In this document: positions 39,058-48,587 of the stretch, one piece after another
Layout: every line of letters begins with the position of its first letter
How positions within the stretch are numbered: position 1 is the first letter of the stretch
The notes under the pieces: model-generated
What the model saw: only the letters and a program-made list of their open reading frames with translations
Told to the model about the DNA's origin: nothing
Database searches by the model: none
Made by a program: the position numbers and the translations under genes
Assembly: GCA_013393415.1 (NCBI GenBank)
Contig: JABXHI010000014.1
Span: 1-52,537, forward strand
Source of the DNA: Micrococcaceae bacterium
Lineage (GTDB): Bacteria; Actinomycetota; Actinomycetes; Actinomycetales; Micrococcaceae
Reading direction: 5' to 3'
DNA: 52,537 nucleotides

Positions 39058-41142
39058 TCACAGTATTGCATCCCAGTAGGTGTTGCGAACTGGCGTCTGG
39101 GACGGGTCCAACCATGCAGCCGGCTTCCAATAGAGTTGACCGTTGCCGTCGAACACTGGAGCCCACACGTTCTGATGCACAAGCGTGTGGCAACTTGGAC
39201 ACAACAGCGTCATGTTTTCTGTACTTGTCTTGCCACCGTGGGCCCACCAAATGAGATGATGACCATCGGTATAGGCGACCGGTGTCCTGCAATCTGGAAT
39301 GGAACAGGCTCCCAAATTGGCGAGCTCTCGTTTTACCTGCACGGGGTAGGTTCGACTCGCTCGACCACGATCCAGCAGTACACCGCCGGTTCCTAGAACT
39401 TGCGGGATGACTTCGGCATCGCACAGTTGTGCCCGGAGTGCTTGAGGCGCAGTGGTGCCACTGTTCGCAGTGCGGGATATGAACGGATGGCCCCGCTGGA
39501 GCTTCGGAATACGCAGTCTCCCCTCCCTGCCCGTAGCGTCCGACAGGTCGATTTCGATCAGCGTCGTACCGTCATCGTTGACGGTGTCGATGAGCTGTTC
39601 CGGTGCCAGTGCAATTCCCTGTAAGAACCTGGGTGGTCCCGTATCGAAACCTGCCATCCCGGGAGGTCTTCGGTAGTCATCTGGGAGGTGGAACTGTTCC
39701 GGTAAACGCTCGGCGAGCAGATCACTCAAGGTTTGATAATCCAAGGCGACTCGAAGCTGCGTTGGTGCGCCACCGAATAACGACAACCCCTGAACGGAGG
39801 GATCGAGTCGTCCTGTGGCTCGTAAGTGTGCAAAGTAGATGTCATGGAGCCGCTCGGACCGTGAACGCCTATCGAGGCGGTCCATTTCTTCTTTGGTTAG
39901 TTGGCGACCGTCCATCGTGACCGCATGAATCTCACGGTCATTGATCGCGGCATCAATATGTTCTTCAGCAGCACCCAAAATCTGGGCAGGTGTCGCGTCG
40001 TCGCGCACATCATTCATCACATCATTCAGGAAGCTATCAGGATTCGTGGGCCTCGTGGATGCTGGCTTGTTGTCTTCCGTTGACCCTTGCTCGTCGTCAG
40101 CATCGAATATTGATGTTTGATCTGGAGCAGTCTGCGCTGGGGGAGTGCAGTCTTTGGTGAGCAGGTCGTTGGCTGCCTCTTGTGCCTTCTCCGGTGACGA
40201 ATAATAACGGTTGTGGTGTGCACGAAAGTTTAGACCGGCGTAGAAGATGCCAAGAAACAGCTCCAAGTTCATGACGTCGGTGACGACCTCGACTTTGAGC
40301 TTGCCGTTGACGATGCGATAACGGAACGAATTTTCGACTTTGTTGAGCACTTCCTGCGGCGGTGGTCCGTCGGAATCGATGATCGCAGCAGTCTGATTCA
40401 GGATGTCGTCGGTCATCTTTGATAGTTCCGCGGGTTTGACGGTCGTGGCAGCATTGCGGAACGACTCGTCCAACTGTGTGATGACGTCGCGGATATTTTC
40501 TGGTGTGAGATGTACCGACCGCAAATATTTCGTGACTTGGTTGAGTGACCGGACGATGCTGTCGAGGTTTTCCGGAGGGACCTCACCGGCACGATACGCT
40601 TGCGCGACGAGCGGTAACTGCGGGGCTTGACCGGGTCCTTCGATATTCGAGAGTTCTTGGCGAACGAGTTGAGCGCGATTCTTATATTGCGCAGCCTGCC
40701 GTGTTTCAATGCCCAAGCGGTGGGCAATATAGCTGTGCCCCGTCTGCCACTTTTTTACATTGGTGGGGATACCCAGCACGGTCTCTTTGTCCACCGCAAT
40801 GGCACGGTCTGTCATTTTTGACAGAGTCAGCATAGTGTTATCTAATGCGCGATTGGTCTGTCGCCAGTGATCTAACACCGCGGGGAGTGTTTCATGAACA
40901 TCTTCAGGAGGGGTCAGCTCGGGATGTGCATCGTTTGACGCTGCTGCCCAAGTGGTAGCCCAGTCGGTACCATCGGCATCATGGTACCGCGCGAGTGCTT
41001 CGTACCAATCATCAGGGTGTTCTACTTGTTGGCAGAGGGCATCGGCTAGCTTTGACATCACGGCCATCTTCATACCTGGAGTCAGATCATGCATCGTCTG
41101 CTGAGAAATAATGTGGTCGGTATCTGGCATTGTGTCGAGCAT
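39058..41142 (-). CDS. DUF222/HNH endonuclease domain protein (13E12 type)
   Basis: A 694-residue protein of the actinobacterial DUF222-HNH (13E12 repeat) family. The N-terminal two thirds is helical, with the DUF222 signature in NRALDNTMLTLSKMTDRAIAV to RSLNQVTKYLRS. The HNH nuclease domain is near the C-terminus: CSIPDCRTP, TDGHHLIWWAHGGKTSTENMTLLCPSCHTLVH. All zinc cysteines and the HH catalytic pair are present. I start it at ATG 41142, which has GGGAGGG 6 nt upstream, rather than the TTG/GTG further out. These genes occur in many copies in actinobacteria and their role is not settled; some act in mobility or restriction. Confidence 0.9.
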   Translation of the reverse strand: MLDTMPDTDHIISQQTMHDLTPGMKMAVMSKLADALCQQVEHPDDWYEALARYHDADGTDWATTWAAASNDAHPELTPPEDVHETLPAVLDHWRQTNRALDNTMLTLSKMTDRAIAVDKETVLGIPTNVKKWQTGHSYIAHRLGIETRQAAQYKNRAQLVRQELSNIEGPGQAPQLPLVAQAYRAGEVPPENLDSIVRSLNQVTKYLRSVHLTPENIRDVITQLDESFRNAATTVKPAELSKMTDDILNQTAAIIDSDGPPPQEVLNKVENSFRYRIVNGKLKVEVVTDVMNLELFLGIFYAGLNFRAHHNRYYSSPEKAQEAANDLLTKDCTPPAQTAPDQTSIFDADDEQGSTEDNKPASTRPTNPDSFLNDVMNDVRDDATPAQILGAAEEHIDAAINDREIHAVTMDGRQLTKEEMDRLDRRSRSERLHDIYFAHLRATGRLDPSVQGLSLFGGAPTQLRVALDYQTLSDLLAERLPEQFHLPDDYRRPPGMAGFDTGPPRFLQGIALAPEQLIDTVNDDGTTLIEIDLSDATGREGRLRIPKLQRGHPFISRTANSGTTAPQALRAQLCDAEVIPQVLGTGGVLLDRGRASRTYPVQVKRELANLGACSIPDCRTPVAYTDGHHLIWWAHGGKTSTENMTLLCPSCHTLVHQNVWAPVFDGNGQLYWKPAAWLDPSQTPVRNTYWDAIL

Positions 41143-41321
41143 CGTTACCCTCCCGTCCGATGCACACCACTGTATGAACAATTGCGTGAGTCAATCAGAA
41201 AGGAGCGGAGCTCTGTGGAAAAGCACGACGTCGATGACGAAACTGTGGATACAGGGCGGCGTCGTGAGCCGAAATGATATGAGGAATATTCGATCCGAAA
41301 AGCACCAGGAATCGGGAAAAC

Positions 41322-41363
41322 GAAAAGCCCCTGAGATCTCATCTGCATCAGATCTCAAGGGCT
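41322..41363 (-). terminator. Rho-independent terminator after tRNA-Arg
   Basis: AGCCC-CTGAGATCT (41326-41339) pairs with AGATCTCA-AGGGCT (41350-41363), with a short loop. On the minus strand a T-rich tail (CTTTTCG) follows the stem, so it ends the tRNA-Arg transcript. Confidence 0.8.
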
Positions 41364-41395
41364 CAGGATCCGCATGATAATGCGAAACTTATGAG

Positions 41396-41469
41396 CGCGC
41401 CCTAAGGGATTCGAACCCCTGACCTTCTGTTCCGTAGACAGACGCTCTATCCAGCTGAGCTAAGGGCGC
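41396..41469 (-). tRNA. tRNA-Arg(ACG)
   Basis: Complete cloverleaf: acceptor GCGCCCT with AGGGCGC, D-loop AGCTGGATAGAGC, anticodon stem TCTGT/ACAGA with loop CTACGGA (anticodon ACG), T-loop TTCGAAT. A34 must be deaminated to inosine by TadA, whose gene is in the window. No CCA is encoded. Confidence 0.95.
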
Positions 41470-41853
41470 TGGGCAACGAGATATAACTATACTCGCACTT
41501 TTTGAAAATGCAAAATCGAAGATCGGCGCTGATCCGAAAACCGACTGTCGCCGTCGAAAAAGTAACTCGAATAGAGATTTTTCGTGCGTACTCGCCGCGA
41601 AAAAATACCGAAATTGCGCCAAAATCTCTCGACATACCCTCGAAAAGCGGTGGTATCGCTCACTTTTGCTCATGTAGGTGACGAGAATGTTGTCTGGGAG
41701 CGAAGTCCTGGTGAATCATCTTCCCCAAAGCCGCGAAACAGGCTGCTAAAGTATGCGACATAGACTCTCGTTCCGACCGGAACGGTTCGCAGCACGACGA
41801 CGTGCTGGTATTGTCATGCTGCGGTTGGTAAGTCGATACGAAAAAGGATCCAC
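41470..41853. other. 384-bp gap upstream of pckG
   Basis: No gene is visible. The left half is AT-rich and repeats short CGAAAA/TCGAAT words, giving it a regulatory look. Nearer pckG are two palindromes described separately. No convincing promoter could be picked. Short minus-strand frames here lack ribosome sites and coding-like codon use. Confidence 0.6.
41769..41806. promoter_or_regulatory. Two adjacent palindromes upstream of pckG
   Basis: CGTTCCG-AC-CGGAACG (41769-41784) is a perfect 16-bp inverted repeat. Six bases later AGCACG-ACGA-CGTGCT (41791-41806) is another perfect one. They lie 48-85 nt before the pckG start, a good place for an operator of a gluconeogenic gene, or for a leader hairpin. 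Confidence 0.45.
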
Positions 41854-43701
41854 ATGGTTGAAAACGCCGCCTCTGATCTGGCTGCACAGGTCGAGGACAC
41901 CGCACCCACCAATTACGCACCGTTATTGAATTGGGTCAAAGAAACAGCGGAGCTAACCCAACCGGACTCGGTCTATTGGGTGAACGGTTCGCAGGAAGAA
42001 TACGATCGCATCGCCCAAGAAATGGTCGACGCCGGTTCGTTGGTTCGTCTCACGGACCCCCAGTTTCCAAATTCTTATGCGGCCTTCTCTGATCCCGCTG
42101 ATGTTGCGCGCGTAGAGTCGCGGACGTTTATCTGTTCCGAAAAAGAAGAAGACGCTGGTTTTACGAACAACTGGAAAGACCCAGCAGAAATGAAAGGCAT
42201 CCTCAACGATGCCTTCGACGGTGCGATGCGCGGACGTACCATGTACGTCGTGCCATTCGTGATGGGCCCACTGGACGCCAAAGATCCTAAATATGGTGTT
42301 GAGATTACCGACAGCCCCTATGTTGTTTTGTCGATGCGCGTCATGGCTCGGATTGGCACCGACGTGCTTGAGAAGATCGCCGATACCGAAGCCTTCTTCG
42401 TGCCGGCTCTTCACTCTGTTGGGGCACCGCTGGCAGAGGGTCAAGAAGATGTTCCGTGGCCATCGAACGATACCAAGTGGATCGTGCACTTCCCAGAAGA
42501 GCGATCGATCGTCTCCTATGGTTCCGGCTACGGCGGTAACGCGCTGCTGGGCAAAAAGGCCTACTCACTGCGCATCGCCTCGGCTATGGCGCGTGACGAG
42601 GGCTGGATGGCAGAGCATATGCTGATCCTGAAACTCACCAGCCCCGAGAACAAGTCCTACACCATCACGGGGGCATTCCCTTCGGCAACGGGTAAGACGA
42701 ACCTGGCACTCATTGATCCAACGCTGGAAGGCTGGATGGCCGAGACACTCGGTGACGATATCGCCTGGATTACCCCCGATGATGAGAATAACCTGCGCGT
42801 CGTCAACCCTGAATACGGGTTCTTCGGCGTTGCACCGGGCACCGGCTGGCACACTAACCCCAACGCGATGCGCGCCATCGCCAAAGGCAACAACATTTTC
42901 ACCAACGTCGCACTGACTCCAGAAGGTGGCGTGTGGTGGGAAGGCATGACCGACGAAAAACCCGCCAAACTCACTGACTGGTTGGGTAACGAGTGGACAC
43001 CGGAATCTAGTACCCCGGCAGCCCACCCGAACTCACGGTTCTGCACCCCCATCGACCAGACCGATATGCTCGCCGATGAGTACTTCAACCCAGAAGGCAT
43101 CAAACTCGACGCGGTGCTCTTCGGTGGTCGTCGCGACAATGCCATCCCACTGGTGACTGAAGCTCGCTCCTGGCAGGATGGCGTGTTCAAGGGCGCGACA
43201 CTGTCCTCGGCGCGCACCGCGGCAGCGGAAGGCAAAGTCGGCGAGGTGCGTCGCGACCCCATGGCCATGCTGCCATTCATGGGCTACGCAGCCGGCGACT
43301 ACGTCCAAAACTGGTTGGATATGGAAGACAGAATCGGCAGCGAAAACATGCCGCAGATCTTTTTGGTCAACTGGTTCCGCCGCAATGACGCAGGCAAGAT
43401 CTCCTGGCCAGGATTCGGGGAAAACTCCCGCGTTTTGAAATGGGTCGTGCAACGTCTGGAAGGCAACGGAGCCGGTGTGGATACCCCAATCGGTATCGTC
43501 CCCACCGAGGATGCGCTCGATCTGACCGGGCTAGACATCTCCGAAGAGAACCTCATCAACTCGATCTCTTTCGAAGCCGAAGAATGGCACGACGAGATCC
43601 CGATGATCGAAGAATGGTTCGAAAAATTCGGTGACAAACTGCCGCAGGCCATGACTGACGAACTCGAAAACCTCAAAGCTCGTCTTGGTCTAGACAGCTA
43701 A
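41854..43701 (+). CDS. pckG: Phosphoenolpyruvate carboxykinase (GTP)
   Basis: GTP-dependent PEP carboxykinase, 615 residues, converting oxaloacetate to PEP for gluconeogenesis. The kinase-1a loop is [13 protein letters not shown] near 273-285; the nucleotide/metal-binding [12 protein letters not shown] and the NWFRRND stretch near 508 are intact. The length fits the GTP family. AAAAGGA gives a ribosome site 6 nt before ATG 41854. With the methylcitrate operon this enables growth on propionate or TCA-cycle acids. Confidence 0.97.
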   Translation: MVENAASDLAAQVEDTAPTNYAPLLNWVKETAELTQPDSVYWVNGSQEEYDRIAQEMVDAGSLVRLTDPQFPNSYAAFSDPADVARVESRTFICSEKEEDAGFTNNWKDPAEMKGILNDAFDGAMRGRTMYVVPFVMGPLDAKDPKYGVEITDSPYVVLSMRVMARIGTDVLEKIADTEAFFVPALHSVGAPLAEGQEDVPWPSNDTKWIVHFPEERSIVSYGSGYGGNALLGKKAYSLRIASAMARDEGWMAEHMLILKLTSPENKSYTITGAFPSATGKTNLALIDPTLEGWMAETLGDDIAWITPDDENNLRVVNPEYGFFGVAPGTGWHTNPNAMRAIAKGNNIFTNVALTPEGGVWWEGMTDEKPAKLTDWLGNEWTPESSTPAAHPNSRFCTPIDQTDMLADEYFNPEGIKLDAVLFGGRRDNAIPLVTEARSWQDGVFKGATLSSARTAAAEGKVGEVRRDPMAMLPFMGYAAGDYVQNWLDMEDRIGSENMPQIFLVNWFRRNDAGKISWPGFGENSRVLKWVVQRLEGNGAGVDTPIGIVPTEDALDLTGLDISEENLINSISFEAEEWHDEIPMIEEWFEKFGDKLPQAMTDELENLKARLGLDS

Positions 43702-43714
43702 GTTTTCCACAATA

Positions 43715-43750
43715 AGTCAACCGGGTCTGCATTAGCGGGCCCGGTTGACT
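43715..43750 (+). terminator. Hairpin after pckG (probable terminator)
   Basis: AGTCAACCGGG (43715-43725) pairs perfectly with CCCGGTTGACT (43740-43750). The stem is strong but there is no T run, so termination would be inefficient or Rho-assisted. It sits 13 nt before the recQ-like gene. Confidence 0.5.
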
Positions 43751-43762
43751 AGGTTAACGGGT

Positions 43763-45835
43763 ATGGCATTACGCGACGAAGCAACTCAGGTCCTGTCCGA
43801 ACTCGTGGGCAAATCCGCACAATTCCACGAGGGACAGTTCGAAGCCATCGAGGCAATCGTGGATCAACGCCGACGGGGGCTCGTCGTTCAACGTACCGGT
43901 TGGGGAAAATCCGCGGTCTACTTCGTGTCCACAGCACTGCTTCGTCGACGTGGGGCGGGCCCCACCCTGATCATCTCACCTCTTTTGGCGCTGATGGCCG
44001 ATCAGATTGCCGCAGCACAACGAGCCGGGATCGTCGCCGAATCGATCAACTCCACCAATGCCACATCCTGGGGCGTCATTGCCGAACAACTGGCGCGCGA
44101 CGAAATCGATGTCCTGCTCATCTCCCCGGAACGACTCAATAACCCGATGTTCCGCGAAACCCAACTGCCCGACCTGATCGACCGGCTCGGCATGATGGTG
44201 ATCGATGAAGCCCACTGCATTTCGGACTGGGGCCACGATTTCCGCCCCGACTATCGACGCATCGGTACCGTCATCAACGAGCTCCCCAACACCCCGATCC
44301 TGGCGACGACGGCCACCGCAAACCAACGCGTCGTCGATGACGTGTTAGAACAACTCGGGGACAACGTCTTCCTCACCCGTGGGCCCCTGGCGCGATCCTC
44401 ACTGCGACTTAGCGTCCTACCTACCGCCGATTCACCAACGCGCATCGGATGGCTGATCGATCACCTCGAGCAGTTTGAATCGTCGGGGATAATTTATACA
44501 CTCACCGTTGCGGCCGCACAGGATATTGCCCAGGCCCTGCAGACTGCCGGGCATAACGTGGCTGCCTACACCGGAGCCACCGCACCGGAAGAGCGCACCG
44601 AATTAGAACAGGCGCTCAAAGACAATCGGGTCAAAGCCCTGGTCGCCACCTCGGCGCTGGGGATGGGCTTCGACAAACCGGATCTGGGATTCGTCGTACA
44701 CTTCGGGGCGCCATCATCGCCGGTGTCGTACTATCAACACATCGGACGTGCCGGACGTGGCACCCAAGACGCTCAAGCCGTGTTGTTGCCGGGAGTTGAG
44801 GATCAACGGATCTGGGAGTTCTTTGCCACCGCATCGATGCCAGATGAATCCACCGCACACGCCGTCCTGCAAGCCGCGAGCAGTCCGATATCGGTTCCCG
44901 CACTGTCGGCTAGGGTGGATCTTTCGCCCTCGAGACTAGAGCTCCTTCTGAAAATCTTAGCCGTCGATGATGCCATGGCGCGGGTCAAAGGCGGGTGGCA
45001 GACCACCGGGACCCCGTGGCAATACGACGCGGCCCGGTATGAGCACGTCGCAGCCCAACGCGTGGCCGAACAAAACCTCATGTTGGACTATCAACAGACC
45101 CCGGTGTGTCGAATGCGGTTTCTCTCCGAAACCCTGGATGACCCCTATGCTCAGGATTGTGGCCGGTGCGACAACTGCGTCGGGCCGTGGCTGACACTCG
45201 CCATATCCAATGACGCTCGTGGCCGTGCCCAGCGGGTGCTGTCGCGTCCGGGAGTCGAGATCGCTCCGCGGCGGATGTGGCCCACCGGTCTGGACAATTT
45301 GGGGATCAAACTCAAGGGCAAGATCACACTCCAGCATGAACCCGGGCGTGCGCTCGCACGGCTCACCGATCTCGGTTGGGGCCCGACGCTGCGCCAGCTG
45401 ATGGACCCGGAAACGCCCGATGTACCGGTCTCGCAGCACATCGTGAAAGCCATCGTCGAGGTCTTAGCGGACTGGGACTGGGCGCAACGACCCATCGCTG
45501 TGGTCTCGATGCCGTCACCGAATCGACCGCAACTGGTGGGATCACTGGCGCACGAGATCGCAAAAGTCGGCCAGATGCCCTATCTCGGTGAACTCCAGTG
45601 GCTCGGAGAAGTGGGCACACCTGCGGCGAACAGTGCCTTCCGACTGGCCCAGGTATATGAGCGCTATGCTGTGTCGGACCACGTGCGGCAGGCCCTGGCC
45701 TCCGCACCACAGGAAGGTCCCGTGTTGCTAGTCGATGATTTTGCCTCGACGCGGTGGTCACTCACCGTCGCCACGATGACCCTTCGTGAAGCCGGCGCCC
45801 ACGGCGTGCTGCCGCTGACCCTGGGAGCCGCTTAA
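43763..45835 (+). CDS. RecQ-like DNA helicase with C-terminal PRTase-like domain
   Basis: A 690-residue RecQ-family helicase. Walker A is the actinobacterial variant RTGWGKSAVYF near 41-51; the DEAH box is in VIDEAHCISDWGHDFR near 152; motif VI is HIGRAGRG; the zinc-binding cysteines are in CRMRFL and CGRCDNC near 470. There is no HRDC domain. The C-terminus (from about 560) is a phosphoribosyltransferase-like domain, ending with a PRPP-loop-like VLLVDDFASTRWSLTVATM. This fusion is known in actinobacterial RecQ. I start it at ATG 43763; TTG 43745 lies in the hairpin. It is convergent with the phosphomutase gene. Confidence 0.9.
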   Translation: MALRDEATQVLSELVGKSAQFHEGQFEAIEAIVDQRRRGLVVQRTGWGKSAVYFVSTALLRRRGAGPTLIISPLLALMADQIAAAQRAGIVAESINSTNATSWGVIAEQLARDEIDVLLISPERLNNPMFRETQLPDLIDRLGMMVIDEAHCISDWGHDFRPDYRRIGTVINELPNTPILATTATANQRVVDDVLEQLGDNVFLTRGPLARSSLRLSVLPTADSPTRIGWLIDHLEQFESSGIIYTLTVAAAQDIAQALQTAGHNVAAYTGATAPEERTELEQALKDNRVKALVATSALGMGFDKPDLGFVVHFGAPSSPVSYYQHIGRAGRGTQDAQAVLLPGVEDQRIWEFFATASMPDESTAHAVLQAASSPISVPALSARVDLSPSRLELLLKILAVDDAMARVKGGWQTTGTPWQYDAARYEHVAAQRVAEQNLMLDYQQTPVCRMRFLSETLDDPYAQDCGRCDNCVGPWLTLAISNDARGRAQRVLSRPGVEIAPRRMWPTGLDNLGIKLKGKITLQHEPGRALARLTDLGWGPTLRQLMDPETPDVPVSQHIVKAIVEVLADWDWAQRPIAVVSMPSPNRPQLVGSLAHEIAKVGQMPYLGELQWLGEVGTPAANSAFRLAQVYERYAVSDHVRQALASAPQEGPVLLVDDFASTRWSLTVATMTLREAGAHGVLPLTLGAA

Positions 45836-47250
45836 GCCCGAATAATGCCGAGGACGCTATCGCGCAGCCACACCATCGTGGGTTCATCTGGTGCCTCGGC
45901 GTTAAAGCGAAGCAGTGGTTCGGTGTTTGATGGGCGAATGTTGAACCACCAGGAGCCATCCGTTGCTCGTACGGTGGTGCCGTCCATCGTTGAAATGTGC
46001 GTTTCCACGCCGGGATCAAATTCGGCCAGAACCCGTGCGACCGTCGCAGCTTGATCCTCGACCTGCGAATTGATCTCACCCGAGGCAACATACGGGGTGT
46101 ACGCGGCAGCCAGGGTTGACGCCGACTCGTCGGTTGCCCCCAACATAGCCAGCACGTGCATCGCCGCGAGCATCCCGGTGTCGGCGTTGAAGAAGTCCCG
46201 GAAATAATAGTGTGCCGAATGTTCGCCACCAAACACCGCAGAATGTTCAGCCATGTAGGCCTTGATAAACGAGTGTCCGACGCGGGTCTCGATGGCCCGG
46301 CCACCGGCGGCTTCGACGGATTCCGGCACCACTTTGGACGTGATGAGGTTATAAATGATGACGGGTGTGGTTTCCCCGGCCTCTTTGGCACGGGCAATCT
46401 CGCGGATGGCGACCATCGCGGTAATGGCTGAAGGTGTCACTGACGCGCCACGTTCATCAACCACAAAGCACCGATCGGCGTCGCCGTCGAACGCGAGGCC
46501 AATATCGGCACTGTGGGCGCGCACAGCGGCCTGCAAATCCACCAGGTTGGCCGGTTCAATCGGGTTGGCCGGGTGATTTGGGAATGTGCCGTCCAGCTCA
46601 AAGTACAGCGGGATAATCTCTAGGGGCAAGGCCTCTAACACCTCGCCCCCGAGCACCGCCGGGGTGGTGTAACCGGCCATTCCATTGCCGGCATCCACAA
46701 CCACTTTCAGCGGGCGAATGGCCGATAGATCCACCAGTGAGCGCAAGTATTGAGCGTAAGCTTTCAATGTATCGTGGTGTGTCACCTCACCTGTACGCTC
46801 GCGTGACTCGAGAAAACCGGCGTCCAAATATCCTTGGGCCAAACGTTGAATGTCCGCCAGCCCGGTGTCGGAGGAAATGGGCGCTGCGGCGGCACGGGTC
46901 ATCTTCATACCGTTGTACCCGGCCGGATTGTGTGACGCTGTGAAGACGACGCCCGGAGCATCCAGGACACCGGAGGCGTGATACAACATGTCCGTGGAGA
47001 TCAATCCCAACTGTTCCACATCGGCTCCGGCTGCGACTGCACCGCGGGTGAATGCCGCAACGTACTCTTCCGAGGACGGGCGCATATCCCCGCCAACCAG
47101 CACGCGCGTCGCGTCGGTCACTTCAACGAAAGCGAAGCCCACCGCGAGGGCCGCATCCGCATTCAACGTTTGGTCTTCGATGCCTCGAACGTCATAGGCT
47201 TTGAAACTGTCGGCTAAATCTATACTGGGTTGATGAAACTCAATCTTCAC
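45832..47250 (-). CDS. manB: Phosphomannomutase/phosphoglucomutase
   Basis: Alpha-D-phosphohexomutase of 472 residues interconverting hexose 1- and 6-phosphates, probably for GDP-mannose or glycan precursors. The phosphoserine motif is TASHNP (Ser106), the Mg loop is FDGDADRCF near 255, sugar binding is GGEHSAHYYF near 340, and the phosphate loop is RPSNTEPLLR near 440. I start it at GTG 47250, where TAGACT lies 8 nt upstream; the 67 extra residues of the longer frame overlap the divergent MFS gene. The stop overlaps the recQ-like stop by 4 nt. Confidence 0.92.
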   Translation of the reverse strand: MKIEFHQPSIDLADSFKAYDVRGIEDQTLNADAALAVGFAFVEVTDATRVLVGGDMRPSSEEYVAAFTRGAVAAGADVEQLGLISTDMLYHASGVLDAPGVVFTASHNPAGYNGMKMTRAAAAPISSDTGLADIQRLAQGYLDAGFLESRERTGEVTHHDTLKAYAQYLRSLVDLSAIRPLKVVVDAGNGMAGYTTPAVLGGEVLEALPLEIIPLYFELDGTFPNHPANPIEPANLVDLQAAVRAHSADIGLAFDGDADRCFVVDERGASVTPSAITAMVAIREIARAKEAGETTPVIIYNLITSKVVPESVEAAGGRAIETRVGHSFIKAYMAEHSAVFGGEHSAHYYFRDFFNADTGMLAAMHVLAMLGATDESASTLAAAYTPYVASGEINSQVEDQAATVARVLAEFDPGVETHISTMDGTTVRATDGSWWFNIRPSNTEPLLRFNAEAPDEPTMVWLRDSVLGIIRA

Positions 47251-47297
47251 AGTTTCAGAGTCTAGCCCCAAACCCCACACAGCGACGAAAGGCGACC

Positions 47298-48563
47298 ATG
47301 CACCCGCCCGTGACCCCCGACCCACAGACCGGGCACATCTGGTTGGGGCACCCACCCAAAACCGCGGGGTTCCGTCGTCTACTGGCCGGGTTATTTTTCG
47401 CAGGGGTCGCGACATTCGCGCAGTTATATTCGCCACAGGGTCTGCTGCCACTCATCGCAGCAGACCTCGAGACCACCGCAGACCAAGCCGCCCTGCTCGT
47501 GTCAGCCTCGACAATCGGACTGGCAGCGGCCGTGATCCCGTGGTCGTTTGTGGGGGATCGTCTCGGTCGGAAACCCGCAATGACCATCTCCATTGTTGCC
47601 GCCTGTCTCTTCGGCATCGGCGCGACCTTAGCGCCGATTTTTGGGGCCATCCTGGCGTTTCGTGTGCTAGAAGGTGTTGCACTGGGTGGTGTGCCAGCCT
47701 TAGCCATGGCCTATCTCAATGAAGAGGTTCACCGGGCTTCAGCCGGTCAGACGGCTGGCACCTTCATCGCGGGAACCGTCATCGGTGGACTGATCGGTCG
47801 CATCATCGCCGCACCCATCGGGGAGTGGTATCACTGGCGCATCGGCATGGCTGTCGTGCTTGCGCTTGCCGTCGCATCGGCGATTTGTTTTCTGTTGTTG
47901 ACCCCGGTGGCTCGGAAATTTACCCCGACGACGACGTCGCTGCGCAGGGCTGTCGCATCGATCACCACCAACCTGCGCTCGCCGGTGCTCAACGTGATGT
48001 ATTTGCAGGGGATGCTGCTGATGGGTGGTTTCGTTGCGGTGTACAACTTCTTAGGCTTCCACCTGCTCGACGAATTCAGCCTGCCGGTCTCCGTGGTATC
48101 ACTGGTGTTCTTGGCGTATCTGATGGGGACCGTCACGTCGCCGTGGGCGGGACGCATGGCGACGAAATACCGGCCGTCCCAAGTGCTCATGGTGTTGACC
48201 ATCACGATGATTGCCGGCGTGCTGCTCACACTCGTCCCAAACATTTGGGTCCTGTTCTTTGGGCTCCTGGTATTTACCGGGGCGTTTTTTGGTGCGCATT
48301 CGGTGGCCTCGGGGTGGGCCGGCGCCGCAGCTGAGGGTGGCCGGGCGCAATCGACGTCGTTATATAACCTCTACTATTACGCGGGATCTTCGCTGTTCGG
48401 CTGGCTTGGTGGCATTTTTCTCACCGGTTACGGTTGGCTTGGAACCGTGCTCATGACGGCGGGTTTGGCCAGCGTCGCGTTGGTTGCAACGGCGCTGTTA
48501 TATGTTTTTGTTGTCCAACCGCGAATTAAAGCCGCCCAACAGCAGAACGCGTCACAGGCGTGA
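47298..48563 (+). CDS. MFS transporter (YnfM/DHA1-like)
   Basis: A 421-residue major facilitator with about 12 transmembrane segments. The helix 2-3 loop contains GDRLGRKPAM, and RVLEGVALGGVPALAMAY is the helix 4 motif; motif C-like GTVIGGLIGR in helix 5 suggests drug:H+ or arabinose-type antiporters of the YnfM group. Substrate not assigned. GAAAGG lies about 7 nt before ATG 47298. The 47-bp gap to the divergent phosphomutase start holds both promoters. Confidence 0.9.
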   Translation: MHPPVTPDPQTGHIWLGHPPKTAGFRRLLAGLFFAGVATFAQLYSPQGLLPLIAADLETTADQAALLVSASTIGLAAAVIPWSFVGDRLGRKPAMTISIVAACLFGIGATLAPIFGAILAFRVLEGVALGGVPALAMAYLNEEVHRASAGQTAGTFIAGTVIGGLIGRIIAAPIGEWYHWRIGMAVVLALAVASAICFLLLTPVARKFTPTTTSLRRAVASITTNLRSPVLNVMYLQGMLLMGGFVAVYNFLGFHLLDEFSLPVSVVSLVFLAYLMGTVTSPWAGRMATKYRPSQVLMVLTITMIAGVLLTLVPNIWVLFFGLLVFTGAFFGAHSVASGWAGAAAEGGRAQSTSLYNLYYYAGSSLFGWLGGIFLTGYGWLGTVLMTAGLASVALVATALLYVFVVQPRIKAAQQQNASQA

Positions 48564-48574
48564 CCACTTGACAG

Positions 48575-48580
48575 TACAAT
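48575..48580 (+). promoter_or_regulatory. Candidate -10 box of the gene at 48588 (leaderless)
   Basis: TACAAT lies 7 nt before ATG 48588 without a ribosome site. TTGACA is directly upstream but far too close to be its -35 box. Confidence 0.5.
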
Positions 48581-48587
48581 GGGCTGC

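Noticed and set aside
38886..39182. 98-residue frame on the minus strand
   Set aside because: It overlaps in another frame the better supported 52-residue membrane protein and has a low-plausibility Cys/Arg/His-rich sequence.
43715..43750. Hairpin after pckG as a riboswitch or attenuator of recQ
   Set aside because: A single perfect stem without conserved loop motifs is better read as a terminator of pckG.
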